Shown here: positions 1-8,061 of the stretch, in pieces | Position numbering within the stretch: the first letter of the stretch is position 1 | How the letters are laid out: each line of letters opens with the position of its first letter | Assembly: GCF_014384995.1 (NCBI RefSeq) | Contig: NZ_JACRSY010000026.1 | Location: 1 to 50,824 of the forward strand | Direction: 5' to 3' | DNA length: 50,824 nucleotides | From: Zhenhengia yiwuensis | Lineage (GTDB): Bacteria; Bacillota; Clostridia; Lachnospirales; Cellulosilyticaceae | Program-made: the position numbers and the translations under genes | Notes under the pieces: model-generated | Database searches by the model: none | What the model was told of the DNA's origin: nothing | Seen by the model: the letters and a program-made list of their open reading frames with translations, nothing else

Positions 1-58
1 AACCTCCTTTGATTTGATTGGTTGGCGAACCTAATCTTATTCTTCAAAGGAGGTTTTT
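1..58 (+). terminator. Rho-independent terminator
   Basis: A 12-bp perfect stem (AACCTCCTTTGA at 1-12 with TCAAAGGAGGTT at 44-55) has a smaller inner hairpin and is followed by a T run. It reads as the end of a plus-strand gene lying left of the window. Confidence 0.75.
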
Positions 59-88
59 TATTTATACTCATAGCTATAAGCTTTTTCG

Positions 89-115
89 AACCCCAGGCAT
101 AGCCGGGGGTTTTCT
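89..115 (+). terminator. Terminator-like GC-rich hairpin
   Basis: AACCCC pairs with GGGGTT and encloses a GGC-ATA-GCC inner stem. TTTTCTTT follows on the plus strand. It is a second terminator directly after the one at 1-58, possibly for the same upstream transcript. Confidence 0.6.
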
Positions 116-124
116 TTATACAAT

Positions 125-173
125 AAAACACACTAAAAATCCTTTATAAAATAAAGTTTTTTAGTGTGTTTTT
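125..173. terminator. Bidirectional terminator
   Basis: AAAACACACTAAAAA (125-139) is the inverted copy of TTTTTAGTGTGTTTT (158-172). A and T tracts on both sides let it act in both directions. It ends the minus-strand hydrolase gene at 201-1022. Confidence 0.75.
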
Positions 174-200
174 AGTTTATATTTATTTTAAATTTACACA

Positions 201-1022
201 TTACCTATATTGCCAAGCTAACTTTGCAATAACAGGATAGTGATCAGATGGAAAGTGCTCATTGATTCTATCACGGCATATCTTTACCTCTTCAATATCT
301 AGGTCAGGGCTTACAAAAATATAATCTATAGGCTTCCCTTGTACGCTTCCCTTAAATCCATGATAACTTCGGCCTATAGATCCATCTTTTAAATCTTGTC
401 TGACTGTATAGAGATTTATAAGAGATATCCTTTTTTCAGCATCTCTTTCTTGATCCCATTTACGGAATGTTCTACTTGTAGGTGTTGCATTAAAGTCCCC
501 CATAAAAAGAATAGAATCAGAACTCTTCATATACTGCTCATGAATTTTATTTGTAATCAGTTTAAGACTATTGATTCTGGACCAATAACTCATATGATCA
601 AGATGCGTATTAAAAATGCTTAGCCTTTGCTCCTTATTATCTTTAAAAGACAAATTACATGTTGTACAAATCCGTGGAAATGCTGCGAACCAAGCACGAC
701 TTGGCCTCTCTGGTGTACTAGAAAGCCAAAATGTATGCTCCTCATTTAAAATAAATTTATCCTTTAAATAAAAAATGGCTGTATATTCTCCTTTATCGCC
801 ACCATTTCTTCCCATGCCTACATAATCATATTCTGGAAGCATACGCTGCATATCTTGAAGTGCCTTTCTTGTTAGCTCTTGTGTTCCTATAATATCTGGT
901 TTATATTCTTTTATAATTTTTTCAATACGAACAGCTCTATATAGCCATTTATTCATACCAAAAGATAAATAATTGCGCTTCATATTAAAACTCATTACTT
1001 TAAGAGAAATAGACTTATTCAT
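201..1022 (-). CDS. Endonuclease/exonuclease/phosphatase family hydrolase
   Basis: This 273-residue protein belongs to the DNase I-like metal-dependent phosphohydrolase superfamily. Its motifs occur in family order: SFNMKR near the N-terminus (metal-binding Asn), GTQELT (metal-binding Glu), NTHLDH (catalytic His), GDFNATP (Asp and Asn) and SDHYPV at the C-terminus (catalytic Asp-His). No signal peptide or membrane segment is visible, so it is probably cytoplasmic. The family includes nucleases, sphingomyelinases and phosphoinositide phosphatases, so the substrate cannot be named. The longer reading starting at 1037 is rejected because GGAGGAG (1029-1035) lies inside it, six bases before the ATG at 1022. 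It is monocistronic, with a terminator on each side. Confidence 0.88.
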   Translation of the reverse strand: MNKSISLKVMSFNMKRNYLSFGMNKWLYRAVRIEKIIKEYKPDIIGTQELTRKALQDMQRMLPEYDYVGMGRNGGDKGEYTAIFYLKDKFILNEEHTFWLSSTPERPSRAWFAAFPRICTTCNLSFKDNKEQRLSIFNTHLDHMSYWSRINSLKLITNKIHEQYMKSSDSILFMGDFNATPTSRTFRKWDQERDAEKRISLINLYTVRQDLKDGSIGRSYHGFKGSVQGKPIDYIFVSPDLDIEEVKICRDRINEHFPSDHYPVIAKLAWQYR

Positions 1023-1118
1023 CAGCTTCTCCTCCATTCACTCTTACTTACTCATAGTATTCATTATACAATAAAAATCTACATATATTCTACATATTTC
1101 AAGCATCCATGAATTGTT

Positions 1119-1165
1119 AAAATAAAATCCCTAGGAAGTATATACTTCCTAGGGATTTTATTTTT
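1119..1165 (-). terminator. Terminator of the nucleoside importer operon
   Basis: A nearly perfect palindrome with arms of about 22 bp is centred at 1141 (CCCTAGGAAGTA / TACTTCCTAGGG core, flanked by AAAAT/ATTTT). It overlaps the nucleoside hydrolase stop region and carries T tracts on both sides, so it can also act on the plus strand. Confidence 0.8.
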
Positions 1166-2078
1166 ATAAAGATTCGATAGATTTTAAAATCACATTGGCT
1201 ACTTCATTACTTTTTGCCTTTAAAATAACAAATGTATTAGCTTCATGACTTTCATAGTCAGCTACTGTACGACCTCGTGTTTCACCCACTAAGTCTACAT
1301 GTACTCTTGCCTGTTTACCTTCAAAGAGGCTTTCATCAATAAGGTAGGCCATAGCACATGGGTCATGCATCACACAGCCTGTTGCTCCAAAAGCAGGGCT
1401 ACCTTTAATGTAGAAATCCATAAGCTCTGCAAAAACTCTTCCTGCATCACTATGCTTTCTAAGATATTCATAATCTTCTTTTAGAATCTCAACTTGTTCT
1501 GTTACATCTAGACCACACATTACAATCGGAAGACCTGAACTAAATACAATTTGTGCTGCTTCTGGATCGACGTAAATATTAAACTCTGCATATGGTGTAA
1601 TATTCCCGTGACAGACTCCTCCACCCATTAGAGAAATTCTCTCTATTTTGTGTAAGTATTGTGGATAAGCTTTAATCAAAAGAGCTACGTTTGTAAGCGG
1701 CCCAAGTGCTAAAATCGTTACTTTCTCTTTAGCATCTCTTAAAATGTCTGCCATAAGTTCTACTGCACTTTTATCAGAATCCTTAGAGGTTGTCTCAACT
1801 TCTAAAGTTGGGCCATCCATCCCACTATCACCATGGAACTCTGCTGAAATAATGGGTTCATTAATAAGAGGTGTTTCTGGTCCTTTCGCCACTTCTACCT
1901 CTGACTTCACTACAGATAAGATATAGTGTGCATTTTTTGTTATCTTTTCTAAAGTATTATTTCCACATACTGTTGTTACAGCACGCAGGTTATATTGATC
2001 ACTATGTGCAAGAGCCATAAAAATAGCCGTTGCATCATCATGTCCTGGATCACAGTCTATTATTAAATCTTTTCTCAT
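1164..2078 (-). CDS. Inosine/uridine-preferring nucleoside hydrolase
   Basis: This 304-residue protein is full length for the IU-NH/Rih family, which hydrolyses the N-glycosidic bond of ribonucleosides to free base and ribose. The N-terminal calcium-binding signature DCDPGHDDA is at residues 8-16. FHGDSG carries the first active-site His and VMHDPCAMAYL carries the C-terminal His-Asp pair, so the catalytic set looks complete. It is the last gene of an operon with a BMP-type nucleoside ABC importer (3-base gap to the permease), and the divergent kinase at 7014 would phosphorylate released ribose. It has a good AAAAGGAG ribosome binding site. Which nucleosides are preferred cannot be read from the sequence. 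Confidence 0.93.
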   Translation of the reverse strand: MRKDLIIDCDPGHDDATAIFMALAHSDQYNLRAVTTVCGNNTLEKITKNAHYILSVVKSEVEVAKGPETPLINEPIISAEFHGDSGMDGPTLEVETTSKDSDKSAVELMADILRDAKEKVTILALGPLTNVALLIKAYPQYLHKIERISLMGGGVCHGNITPYAEFNIYVDPEAAQIVFSSGLPIVMCGLDVTEQVEILKEDYEYLRKHSDAGRVFAELMDFYIKGSPAFGATGCVMHDPCAMAYLIDESLFEGKQARVHVDLVGETRGRTVADYESHEANTFVILKAKSNEVANVILKSIESL

Positions 2079-2081
2079 ATT

Positions 2082-3011
2082 TTAGGCTCCTTTTGATCTT
2101 CTTTTCTTTTTACGATTTTCAGAAAGCGCATAAGCTAAAAGCCCTAGTAGCGTTACAACGTATGGTAAAATACGTAAAAGTTCTGATGGAATACCTACTG
2201 TACCTAATGCATTGGCTGTAGCATCAGCTGCCCCAAATAAAAGGGACGTAATAGTTGTTCCTATTGTTGAACTTTGCCCCATAGCTTCTGCCGCGATAGC
2301 AATCCATCCGCGTCCAGCCACCATATCTCTTGCAAACCATGATACATACCCCATAGACATAAAGGCACCACCAAGACCTGCAAGTGCACCACTTAAAAGA
2401 AGTGCAATAGTCTTTGTACGCATAACGTTAATCCCCACTGAATCTGCAGCATTAGGATTTTCTCCTACAGCTTTTAAACGATAACCAAAAGCTGTCTTTT
2501 TAAACATTAGATAAATCACAACCACTGCTACAGCTGCCATATAAGTTAAAATATTATGCCCCGATAAAATAGCACCTAAGACAGGAATATCTTTTAAAAT
2601 TGGAATATGAATAGTTGGTAATACTTTACTTGCAAGAGCTGCTGAAGTTCCTTTATCATTTGCAAAAAGATAAAGGAAGAAAACTGTCCCGCCACTTGCG
2701 AATAAGTTGAGGGCAATCCCTCCAAGAATTACATTTGTTTTATAGTAAAGTGTAAAGAATGCTAACACACCTGCAAAAGCTACACTTGAAAGTACTGCTG
2801 CTATAAGGCCAAGCCATGCACTTCCTGTAAAAGCACTTACAATAACCCCTACAAGTGCTGCAATCAGCATGAGCCCCTCTAAAGCAATATTGGCAATCCC
2901 TGCTGTATTAGCAATAACTGCCCCTAAGGCTGCAAATAAAATAGGAGTTGTTACCCTAATAATGGAGTAAGCAAATTCTGATGTAAAGAGTAAATCCATA
3001 ATCTCACTCAT
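2082..3011 (-). CDS. Nucleoside ABC transporter permease (NupC/YufQ type)
   Basis: This 309-residue hydrophobic protein belongs to the BPD_transp_2 (LivH/RbsC-like) permease superfamily. It resembles B. subtilis YufQ/NupC, one of the two membrane subunits of a BMP-dependent nucleoside importer. About eight to nine membrane segments are visible, with family-typical IANIALEGLMLI near the N-terminus and the ATPase-contacting loop GENPNAADSVGI in the middle. It starts on an ATG directly after the stop of the other permease, with GGAGGC in front, so the two subunits are translationally coupled. The C-terminus is basic (KKKRRSKG). Confidence 0.92.
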   Translation of the reverse strand: MSEIMDLLFTSEFAYSIIRVTTPILFAALGAVIANTAGIANIALEGLMLIAALVGVIVSAFTGSAWLGLIAAVLSSVAFAGVLAFFTLYYKTNVILGGIALNLFASGGTVFFLYLFANDKGTSAALASKVLPTIHIPILKDIPVLGAILSGHNILTYMAAVAVVVIYLMFKKTAFGYRLKAVGENPNAADSVGINVMRTKTIALLLSGALAGLGGAFMSMGYVSWFARDMVAGRGWIAIAAEAMGQSSTIGTTITSLLFGAADATANALGTVGIPSELLRILPYVVTLLGLLAYALSENRKKKRRSKGA

Positions 3012-4052
3012 TTATTTTGCCTCCTTTAAAATCATTTTTTGTTTATAACGTGCAAGAAATCTCTCTGCCGAAATAAAGAGGATGATAACCCCTTGCAAAA
3101 TACCGATCATCTCTGCTGGTACATCTGAAAGTCTCGCTACGAGATCAGCACCTACCCTGATATAAGCTAGGAAAAGTGCTGCGCCAATAACACCAATTGG
3201 ATTATTACGTGCTAACATAGCAACAAGTGCACCATCAAACCCATAACCTGGAAGCATCGTCCATTCAAATCTTTTATGCATCCCGATTGTTTCAATAGCA
3301 CCACCCATACCAGCAATAATGCCTGATAAAAGGTGAGCAATTATAATAACTTTAAAAGTATTAATACCTGAGTATTTCGCAAACTCAGCATTAAGTCCTG
3401 TCATACGGATTTCATAGCCCCACTTAGTCTTATATAAAATCATATAAACAACTGCTACTGCCACTAAAGCAATAATAAGACCAAAGTGAATACGTGTTCC
3501 TGGAATAATACGTGGTAAGAGTGCTGATTCTTGCATCTCATAAGATACAACTGACATAGCATTAATATCTCTTAACTTATAGTTAAGGAAATAAAGCCCT
3601 ATACCAAATACAATATTATTAAGCATAAGGGAAGTTACAAGTTCACTTGCATTCCATTTTGCTTTCATCACACCTGGAATAAAAGCAACCACTGCCCCTA
3701 CCATGGCACCTGCCATAATAACTACAAGCTGATGGAAAATAGTTGGCATTGGTACAAAGATTGCTACTGCTGCTGATACCGCACCACTAATGTAGAAAAT
3801 CCCTTCACTTCCTAGGTTAAATAAAGAAGCTTGGAAAACAACTGACATAGCAAGACCTGAAAAGATAAGTGGTATTGCCATTTCTATAATATTTCCTATG
3901 TATCGTTTATTAGATAATGGTCCAAGTACGAATGTTTTAAGCGCTTCTAACGGCTGATCACTAATAAGGAGAATCATACCGAATGCAAGTACAATCGCAA
4001 TGAATACAGATACTAAGGTACGAATGAAGTTAAATCTCTGTTCTCTATTCAC
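3012..4052 (-). CDS. Nucleoside ABC transporter permease (NupB/YufP type)
   Basis: This 346-residue polytopic permease is the second membrane subunit of the importer, similar to YufP/NupB. It has an N-terminal membrane segment, FNLGSEGIFYISG (the equivalent of the partner's NIALEGLMLI) and a cytoplasmic coupling loop around MTGLNAEFAKYSGI. It starts on GTG and overlaps the ATPase gene by eight bases (GTGAATAG), preceded by AGGGGGG. The overlap indicates translational coupling to the ATPase. Confidence 0.92.
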   Translation of the reverse strand: MNREQRFNFIRTLVSVFIAIVLAFGMILLISDQPLEALKTFVLGPLSNKRYIGNIIEMAIPLIFSGLAMSVVFQASLFNLGSEGIFYISGAVSAAVAIFVPMPTIFHQLVVIMAGAMVGAVVAFIPGVMKAKWNASELVTSLMLNNIVFGIGLYFLNYKLRDINAMSVVSYEMQESALLPRIIPGTRIHFGLIIALVAVAVVYMILYKTKWGYEIRMTGLNAEFAKYSGINTFKVIIIAHLLSGIIAGMGGAIETIGMHKRFEWTMLPGYGFDGALVAMLARNNPIGVIGAALFLAYIRVGADLVARLSDVPAEMIGILQGVIILFISAERFLARYKQKMILKEAK

Positions 4053-5598
4053 TTAAAGCCCCCCTGATTCTAGTCTGATCATGTTTATTAATCCCTAACA
4101 TACATAATCCAAGTTCATGTTCTGTTACATCTTTTGTATCTTCAAAGTAAGCTGTAATCTCACCATTGTACATAACAAGTAATGAGTCAGACAGCTCCAT
4201 AAGTTCGTTAAGGTCAGCTGACATAAGAAGTACAGCACATCCTGCATCACGTAATTCAATAAGTTTTTCATGAATAATTTGTGCCGCCCCAATATCTACG
4301 CCTCGTGTTGGTTGTTCTGCAATAAGGACTTCTGGGTTAATATCACACTCACGTGCAACAACAACCTTTTGCATATTACCACCTGATAGCATCGCAATCT
4401 TTTGGCTATAGCCAAAGCATCTTACTTTATAGTCAGCAATAGCTTTTTCTGCTAAACGAATAGCTTCTTTATGATTAAAGAAAATTCCTTTGTAGAATTT
4501 CTTATGATCATAAATATTAGAAACATAATTATCTTTAATAGAACCTTCTTTAGCCGTTCCTTGTCTTAAACGATCCTCTGGTATGTAGCCAAAACCTGTA
4601 TCTCTTAACTTCTTAACTGTTAAATCTTTTATATTTTGACCATTGATTTCTACACTGCCACCTTCAATATTCTTCTGACGTGTAAGGATTTCAATGAGTT
4701 CTGCTTGTCCATTTCCTTCAACCCCTGCAATACCTAAAATGCAACCACCACGTACATTGAAGTTAATATCTTTAAGTACTGGCACTTCACTTTCACCTTG
4801 ATAATGAAGTCCTTTAACTTTCATTTTAGCTGGTCCTAATTTCATAGGCTTTTTATCATATTTAATAACCACATCACGGCCTACAATCTTATTACTAATT
4901 TCCATTTCTGAAACAGTATTAGTATCAAATACGCCTTCCCATTTTCCTGCTCTCATAACAGTAATACGATCAGAAATAGCTTTAACCTCTCTTAACTTAT
5001 GAGAGATAAAAACAATAGTATGTCCTTGCTCTTTAAGATTAATAAGTTCTTCAAAAAGAAGGTCTGTTTCTTGTGGTGTTAAAACTGCTGTTGGCTCATC
5101 TAAAATAAGGATCTTAGCTCCTCTAGCTAGTGCTTTTAAAATCTCAATTTTTTGTTTCATTCCTACTGAAATATCACTTACTTTTGCTGTAGCATCTACT
5201 TTTAAGTTATATTTCTCACTTAAAGCATTAGTAAATTCTATAGCTTTCTTCTCATCTACAAAAAGCCCTTTTTTAGGTTCCATACCTAGCATAATATTTT
5301 GTGCTACAGTAAAAGACTCTACGAGCATAAAGTGCTGATGTACCATTCCAATTCCACTTGCAATAGCATCCTTTGAAGAGCTAAAATGCATTTCTTTACC
5401 TCTTAAAAGAATTTTTCCTTCCGTCGGCTTTTCCATACCAAAAAGCATTTTCATAAGTGTAGATTTACCTGCACCATTTTCTCCTACCAGTGCATGAATC
5501 TCTCCTTCTTTTAAAGAAAAGTTAATGCCTTTGTTTGCAACCACACCGTTGTCATACACTTTTGTAACATTGTTCATTTGTAAAAGATAATTAGACAT
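4045..5598 (-). CDS. Nucleoside ABC transporter ATPase (NupA/YufO type)
   Basis: This 517-residue protein carries two ABC domains in tandem, as in sugar and nucleoside importers of the RbsA/YufO class. The first domain has Walker A GENGAGKST (residues 40-48), a degenerate signature (ISVGMKQ) and Walker B ILILDEPTA. The second has a degenerate Walker A (GVEGNGQAE), signature LSGGNMQ (404-410) and a Gln in place of the catalytic Asp/Glu motif (AEQPTRGVD). Unequal ATP sites are normal in this class. It lies between the binding protein and the permeases. A leaky terminator in front of it (5613-5650) should lower its expression below that of the binding protein. Confidence 0.93.
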   Translation of the reverse strand: MSNYLLQMNNVTKVYDNGVVANKGINFSLKEGEIHALVGENGAGKSTLMKMLFGMEKPTEGKILLRGKEMHFSSSKDAIASGIGMVHQHFMLVESFTVAQNIMLGMEPKKGLFVDEKKAIEFTNALSEKYNLKVDATAKVSDISVGMKQKIEILKALARGAKILILDEPTAVLTPQETDLLFEELINLKEQGHTIVFISHKLREVKAISDRITVMRAGKWEGVFDTNTVSEMEISNKIVGRDVVIKYDKKPMKLGPAKMKVKGLHYQGESEVPVLKDINFNVRGGCILGIAGVEGNGQAELIEILTRQKNIEGGSVEINGQNIKDLTVKKLRDTGFGYIPEDRLRQGTAKEGSIKDNYVSNIYDHKKFYKGIFFNHKEAIRLAEKAIADYKVRCFGYSQKIAMLSGGNMQKVVVARECDINPEVLIAEQPTRGVDIGAAQIIHEKLIELRDAGCAVLLMSADLNELMELSDSLLVMYNGEITAYFEDTKDVTEHELGLCMLGINKHDQTRIRGALSE

Positions 5599-5612
5599 AC
5601 TGGCTCCTTTCT

Positions 5613-5650
5613 AAAAAAGGGGCGTAGCATTTTTCTAAATGCCATACCCC
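5613..5650 (-). terminator. Leaky intercistronic terminator after the binding-protein gene
   Basis: On the minus strand GGGGTATGGCATTT pairs with AAATGCTACGCCCC and is followed by TTTTTT (5613-5618). It lies between the binding-protein stop and the ATPase ribosome binding site. This is the usual arrangement for making more binding protein than transporter. Confidence 0.75.
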
Positions 5651-5664
5651 TATACATTTAAAAA

Positions 5665-6768
5665 TTATGGACGAACTGCATCTCTTCTTGCTGCGATTTC
5701 TTCGTTGCTAAGACCAAAAGCAGTTGATACTTCTACTTCACCATTTGTAATTTGAGCTTCAATAGCCTCAATTCTAGCTTGATTTTCTTCACTTACAAGT
5801 GATTTGTAAATCTCATTTTTTGCAAGACCTACCCCACCTTCAGCTACGCCAAGCACTTCGTGACTGCCGTATGGAAGTGTACCTTCTACATGCATGTTAA
5901 CTGCTCTTAAAATAGATTCGTCGATTTTTTTGATGGCTGATGTTACAACATGTTCTGCTTTTTCTTTATCACTTTCCATGAAGGCTAAAGCTTGGTCAGA
6001 GTCTACACCAATTACATATTTGTCTAACTCTTTAGCTGCGTCGATTACACCAAGTCCTGTTTGACCTGCTACTTGGAAGATAATATCGATACCTTGGTTG
6101 TACATAGAAATGGCTACTTCTTTACCTTTTGTAGCATCTACAAAGCTTCCAGCATAAGCTGTTGCGACTTTAATATCTTTATTAACGTGCTGTGCACCTT
6201 CAATATAACCTAATAAGAAGTCATTAATTCCTGGGTTATCCATACCACCAATGAAACCAATTGTATTTTGTCCTTTTTCTTCTGCCTCAATAGCTGCAAG
6301 TGAACCAGCTAAGAATGCAAGCTCATTTGTACGATAGAACATAGAATATACATTATCTACTACTTCTGGCTCTGATGTATCAAAGTTAATGTATTTTTTA
6401 TCTGGGTAAAGTTCACCAATTTCGTTAAAGATAGGCGTCATATCCCATGAACCTGATATAATAATATCCCAGTCTTGCTCCGAAAAATCAAGTACAGTTG
6501 GTTCCCATTTTGTTTGATCTGTTCCCATTTCTACAACTTTAACTTCTGCACCAAGTTCTTCCTCTACCTTTTTAACACCGTTGTTAGCCGCATCGTAGAA
6601 AGATTTATCTCCTAAATTTCCTGGAATTAAAAGAGCTACTTTTAATGCATCTTCTGTACTTACCTCTTGATTTCCTTGTACTGGTGTAGAACCTTCTTCA
6701 CTACTACAACCCACAAGTGATGTTACTGCCATTGTGCCTGCTAATAATGCTGCTAGTATACGTTTCAT
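5665..6768 (-). CDS. BMP-family nucleoside-binding lipoprotein
   Basis: This 367-residue substrate-binding protein is of the BmpA/Med/PnrA family, which captures purine and pyrimidine nucleosides for an ABC importer. The N-terminus is a lipoprotein signal (MKRILAALLAGTMAVTSLVGC) with lipobox LVGC and the acylated Cys at 21, so it is anchored outside the membrane. Family features include KVALLIPGNLGDKSFYDAANNG after the linker and ISGSWDMTP. It is the first gene of the operon, 76 bases before a TAGAAT -10 box. The permease and ATPase order matches B. subtilis yufNOPQ, and co-location with nucleoside hydrolase and ribokinase supports a nucleoside ligand. Confidence 0.93.
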   Translation of the reverse strand: MKRILAALLAGTMAVTSLVGCSSEEGSTPVQGNQEVSTEDALKVALLIPGNLGDKSFYDAANNGVKKVEEELGAEVKVVEMGTDQTKWEPTVLDFSEQDWDIIISGSWDMTPIFNEIGELYPDKKYINFDTSEPEVVDNVYSMFYRTNELAFLAGSLAAIEAEEKGQNTIGFIGGMDNPGINDFLLGYIEGAQHVNKDIKVATAYAGSFVDATKGKEVAISMYNQGIDIIFQVAGQTGLGVIDAAKELDKYVIGVDSDQALAFMESDKEKAEHVVTSAIKKIDESILRAVNMHVEGTLPYGSHEVLGVAEGGVGLAKNEIYKSLVSEENQARIEAIEAQITNGEVEVSTAFGLSNEEIAARRDAVRP

Positions 6769-6813
6769 TTCAAGTCCTCCATTATGTAATATATTAAACT
6801 TTTTATTGCTCTT

Positions 6814-6842
6814 AAGTAACCGTTTTAGTATAACGTTTACTT
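6814..6842. promoter_or_regulatory. LacI-type operator downstream of the importer promoter
   Basis: AAGTAACCGTTTTA and TATAACGTTTACTT are inverted copies (12 of 14 positions) around 6828. They lie just downstream of the minus-strand -10 box, where bound repressor would block initiation. The AAACGTT core is typical of LacI/PurR/CcpA-family sites. The cognate regulator is not encoded in this window. Confidence 0.65.
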
Positions 6843-6843
6843 C

Positions 6844-6872
6844 ATTCTAGCATCCCGAACTTTTTACGTCAA
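6844..6872 (-). promoter_or_regulatory. Promoter of the nucleoside importer operon
   Basis: On the minus strand TTGACG (6867-6872), a 17-base spacer and TAGAAT (6844-6849) form a near-consensus sigma-A promoter reading into the binding-protein gene. Confidence 0.75.
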
Positions 6873-6946
6873 CTAAATCCGAACGTTTTTTTTAAGTTTA
6901 TTCACTTTATACGATTTTCCATAAATTAATAGCTTTTTTATTGTTA

Positions 6947-6975
6947 TTGACATTTATTCCCTTAATCAGTAGTAT
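6947..6975 (+). promoter_or_regulatory. Promoter of the ribokinase-type gene
   Basis: TTGACA (6947-6952), a 17-base spacer and TAGTAT (6970-6975) form a strong sigma-A promoter. It is divergent from the importer promoter. Confidence 0.78.
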
Positions 6976-6986
6976 AAGTAATTAAA

Positions 6987-7000
6987 GAAAACGTTTACGT
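6987..7000. promoter_or_regulatory. LacI-type operator at the ribokinase promoter
   Basis: GAAAACGTTTAC (near-palindromic, 10 of 12) sits at about +5 to +18 of the ribokinase transcript. It shares its AAACGTT core with the site at 6814-6842, suggesting one regulator for both divergent units. A CcpA cre site is an alternative reading. Confidence 0.6.
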
Positions 7001-7013
7001 TAAGGAGATTCTT

Positions 7014-7928
7014 ATGAAATCATCAAATATTCTTGTCATCGGAAGCTTAAATATGGACTGGATTATTAAGGTGCCACGCACTCCTCTTGCAGGAGAAACA
7101 CTTACAGGTGAATTTTCACTTGCTGTACCTGGTGGCAAAGGCGCAAATCAAGCTTTTGCTGCAAGTAATTTAGGCGGCCATGTTTACATGCTTGGTGCTG
7201 TAGGCACTGATGAAGACGGTCAAACTTTAATTCAAACACTTAAGAAAGCTCATGTGCATACTGATGCTATTGCTCAGCTTGAAAATAATAAAACAGGTCT
7301 AGCACTCATTTATGTGAATAGCGAAGGAGATAATACTATTGTTGTTCTTCCTAATGCCAATGCTAAAGTAGATCATGCGGCCATCGATGCTCATATGGAC
7401 CTCATGCATCATAGCGATATTGTCTTACTCCAGATGGAAATTCCTGAAGAAACCCTTTACTACGCTATAGATCTTGCTCATAGTCTAGGCAAAACTATTA
7501 TTCTAAACCCTGCACCTGCACCAGATACTATTCCAGATCATATTTTATCTAAAATTGACTATCTTACACCAAATGAAACGGAGCTTACTACCTTATCTGG
7601 TATACAAGCAGATACTTTTGAAAATATAGAAAAGGCTTGCCAGTCTCTTATTGCAAAAGGCGTAAAAAATGTTATTACAACACTTGGCCCTCGTGGTGCA
7701 CTTCTTGTTAACCAAGAACGTACTGCTCATTTTAAAGGTTTCCCAGCTCATGCTATTGATACAACAGCTGCAGGCGATTCCTTTAATGGTGCTATTGCTA
7801 CTTACCTTTCACAGGGTAAAACCATTGATGAAGCCATTACTTTCGGTAATAAAGTTGCTTCCATCACTGTGACCCGCGTAGGCGCTCAGTCCTCCATTCC
7901 ATCATTGGAAGAAGTACTTAATCACTAA
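7014..7928 (+). CDS. PfkB-family sugar kinase, probable ribokinase
   Basis: This 304-residue kinase is of the PfkB/ribokinase family and would phosphorylate ribose at O5 using ATP. The first PfkB signature includes PGGKGANQA (residues 39-47) and the second is DTTAAGDSFNGA (249-260), with the catalytic Asp at 255. The N-terminus VIGSLNMDWIIKVPRTPLAGET matches ribokinases, where NMD contacts the sugar. It has an AAGGAG ribosome binding site, its own promoter and operator, and a terminator behind it. Placed opposite a nucleoside importer and hydrolase, it most simply channels nucleoside-derived ribose into the pentose phosphate pathway. Deoxyribose or another pentose is possible. Confidence 0.88.
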   Translation: MKSSNILVIGSLNMDWIIKVPRTPLAGETLTGEFSLAVPGGKGANQAFAASNLGGHVYMLGAVGTDEDGQTLIQTLKKAHVHTDAIAQLENNKTGLALIYVNSEGDNTIVVLPNANAKVDHAAIDAHMDLMHHSDIVLLQMEIPEETLYYAIDLAHSLGKTIILNPAPAPDTIPDHILSKIDYLTPNETELTTLSGIQADTFENIEKACQSLIAKGVKNVITTLGPRGALLVNQERTAHFKGFPAHAIDTTAAGDSFNGAIATYLSQGKTIDEAITFGNKVASITVTRVGAQSSIPSLEEVLNH

Positions 7929-7942
7929 ACTCATCTCTACAC

Positions 7943-7995
7943 AAAAAATAGAGAACCTATACAAAAAATAATTTTGTATAGGTTCTCTATTTTTA
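7943..7995 (+). terminator. Terminator between convergent genes
   Basis: A 22-23 bp perfect stem (AATAGAGAACCTATACAAAA with its inverted copy at 7972-7991) lies behind the ribokinase stop and is followed by TTTTT. A-rich flanks allow bidirectional use. Confidence 0.8.
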
Positions 7996-8061
7996 TAGCT
8001 TTCGTTTCTCCCTTCCCATTTGCCTAGAAGTTTAGCATCACACAGCCTTCCTAATCCACTC

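Noticed and set aside
201..1037. Longer start at 1037 for the endonuclease-like gene
   Set aside because: The ribosome binding site GGAGGAG would lie inside the coding sequence; it is well placed for the ATG at 1022.
7669..7872. Plus-strand Leu-rich ORF inside the ribokinase gene
   Set aside because: It is a shadow frame of the ribokinase gene with no ribosome binding site.
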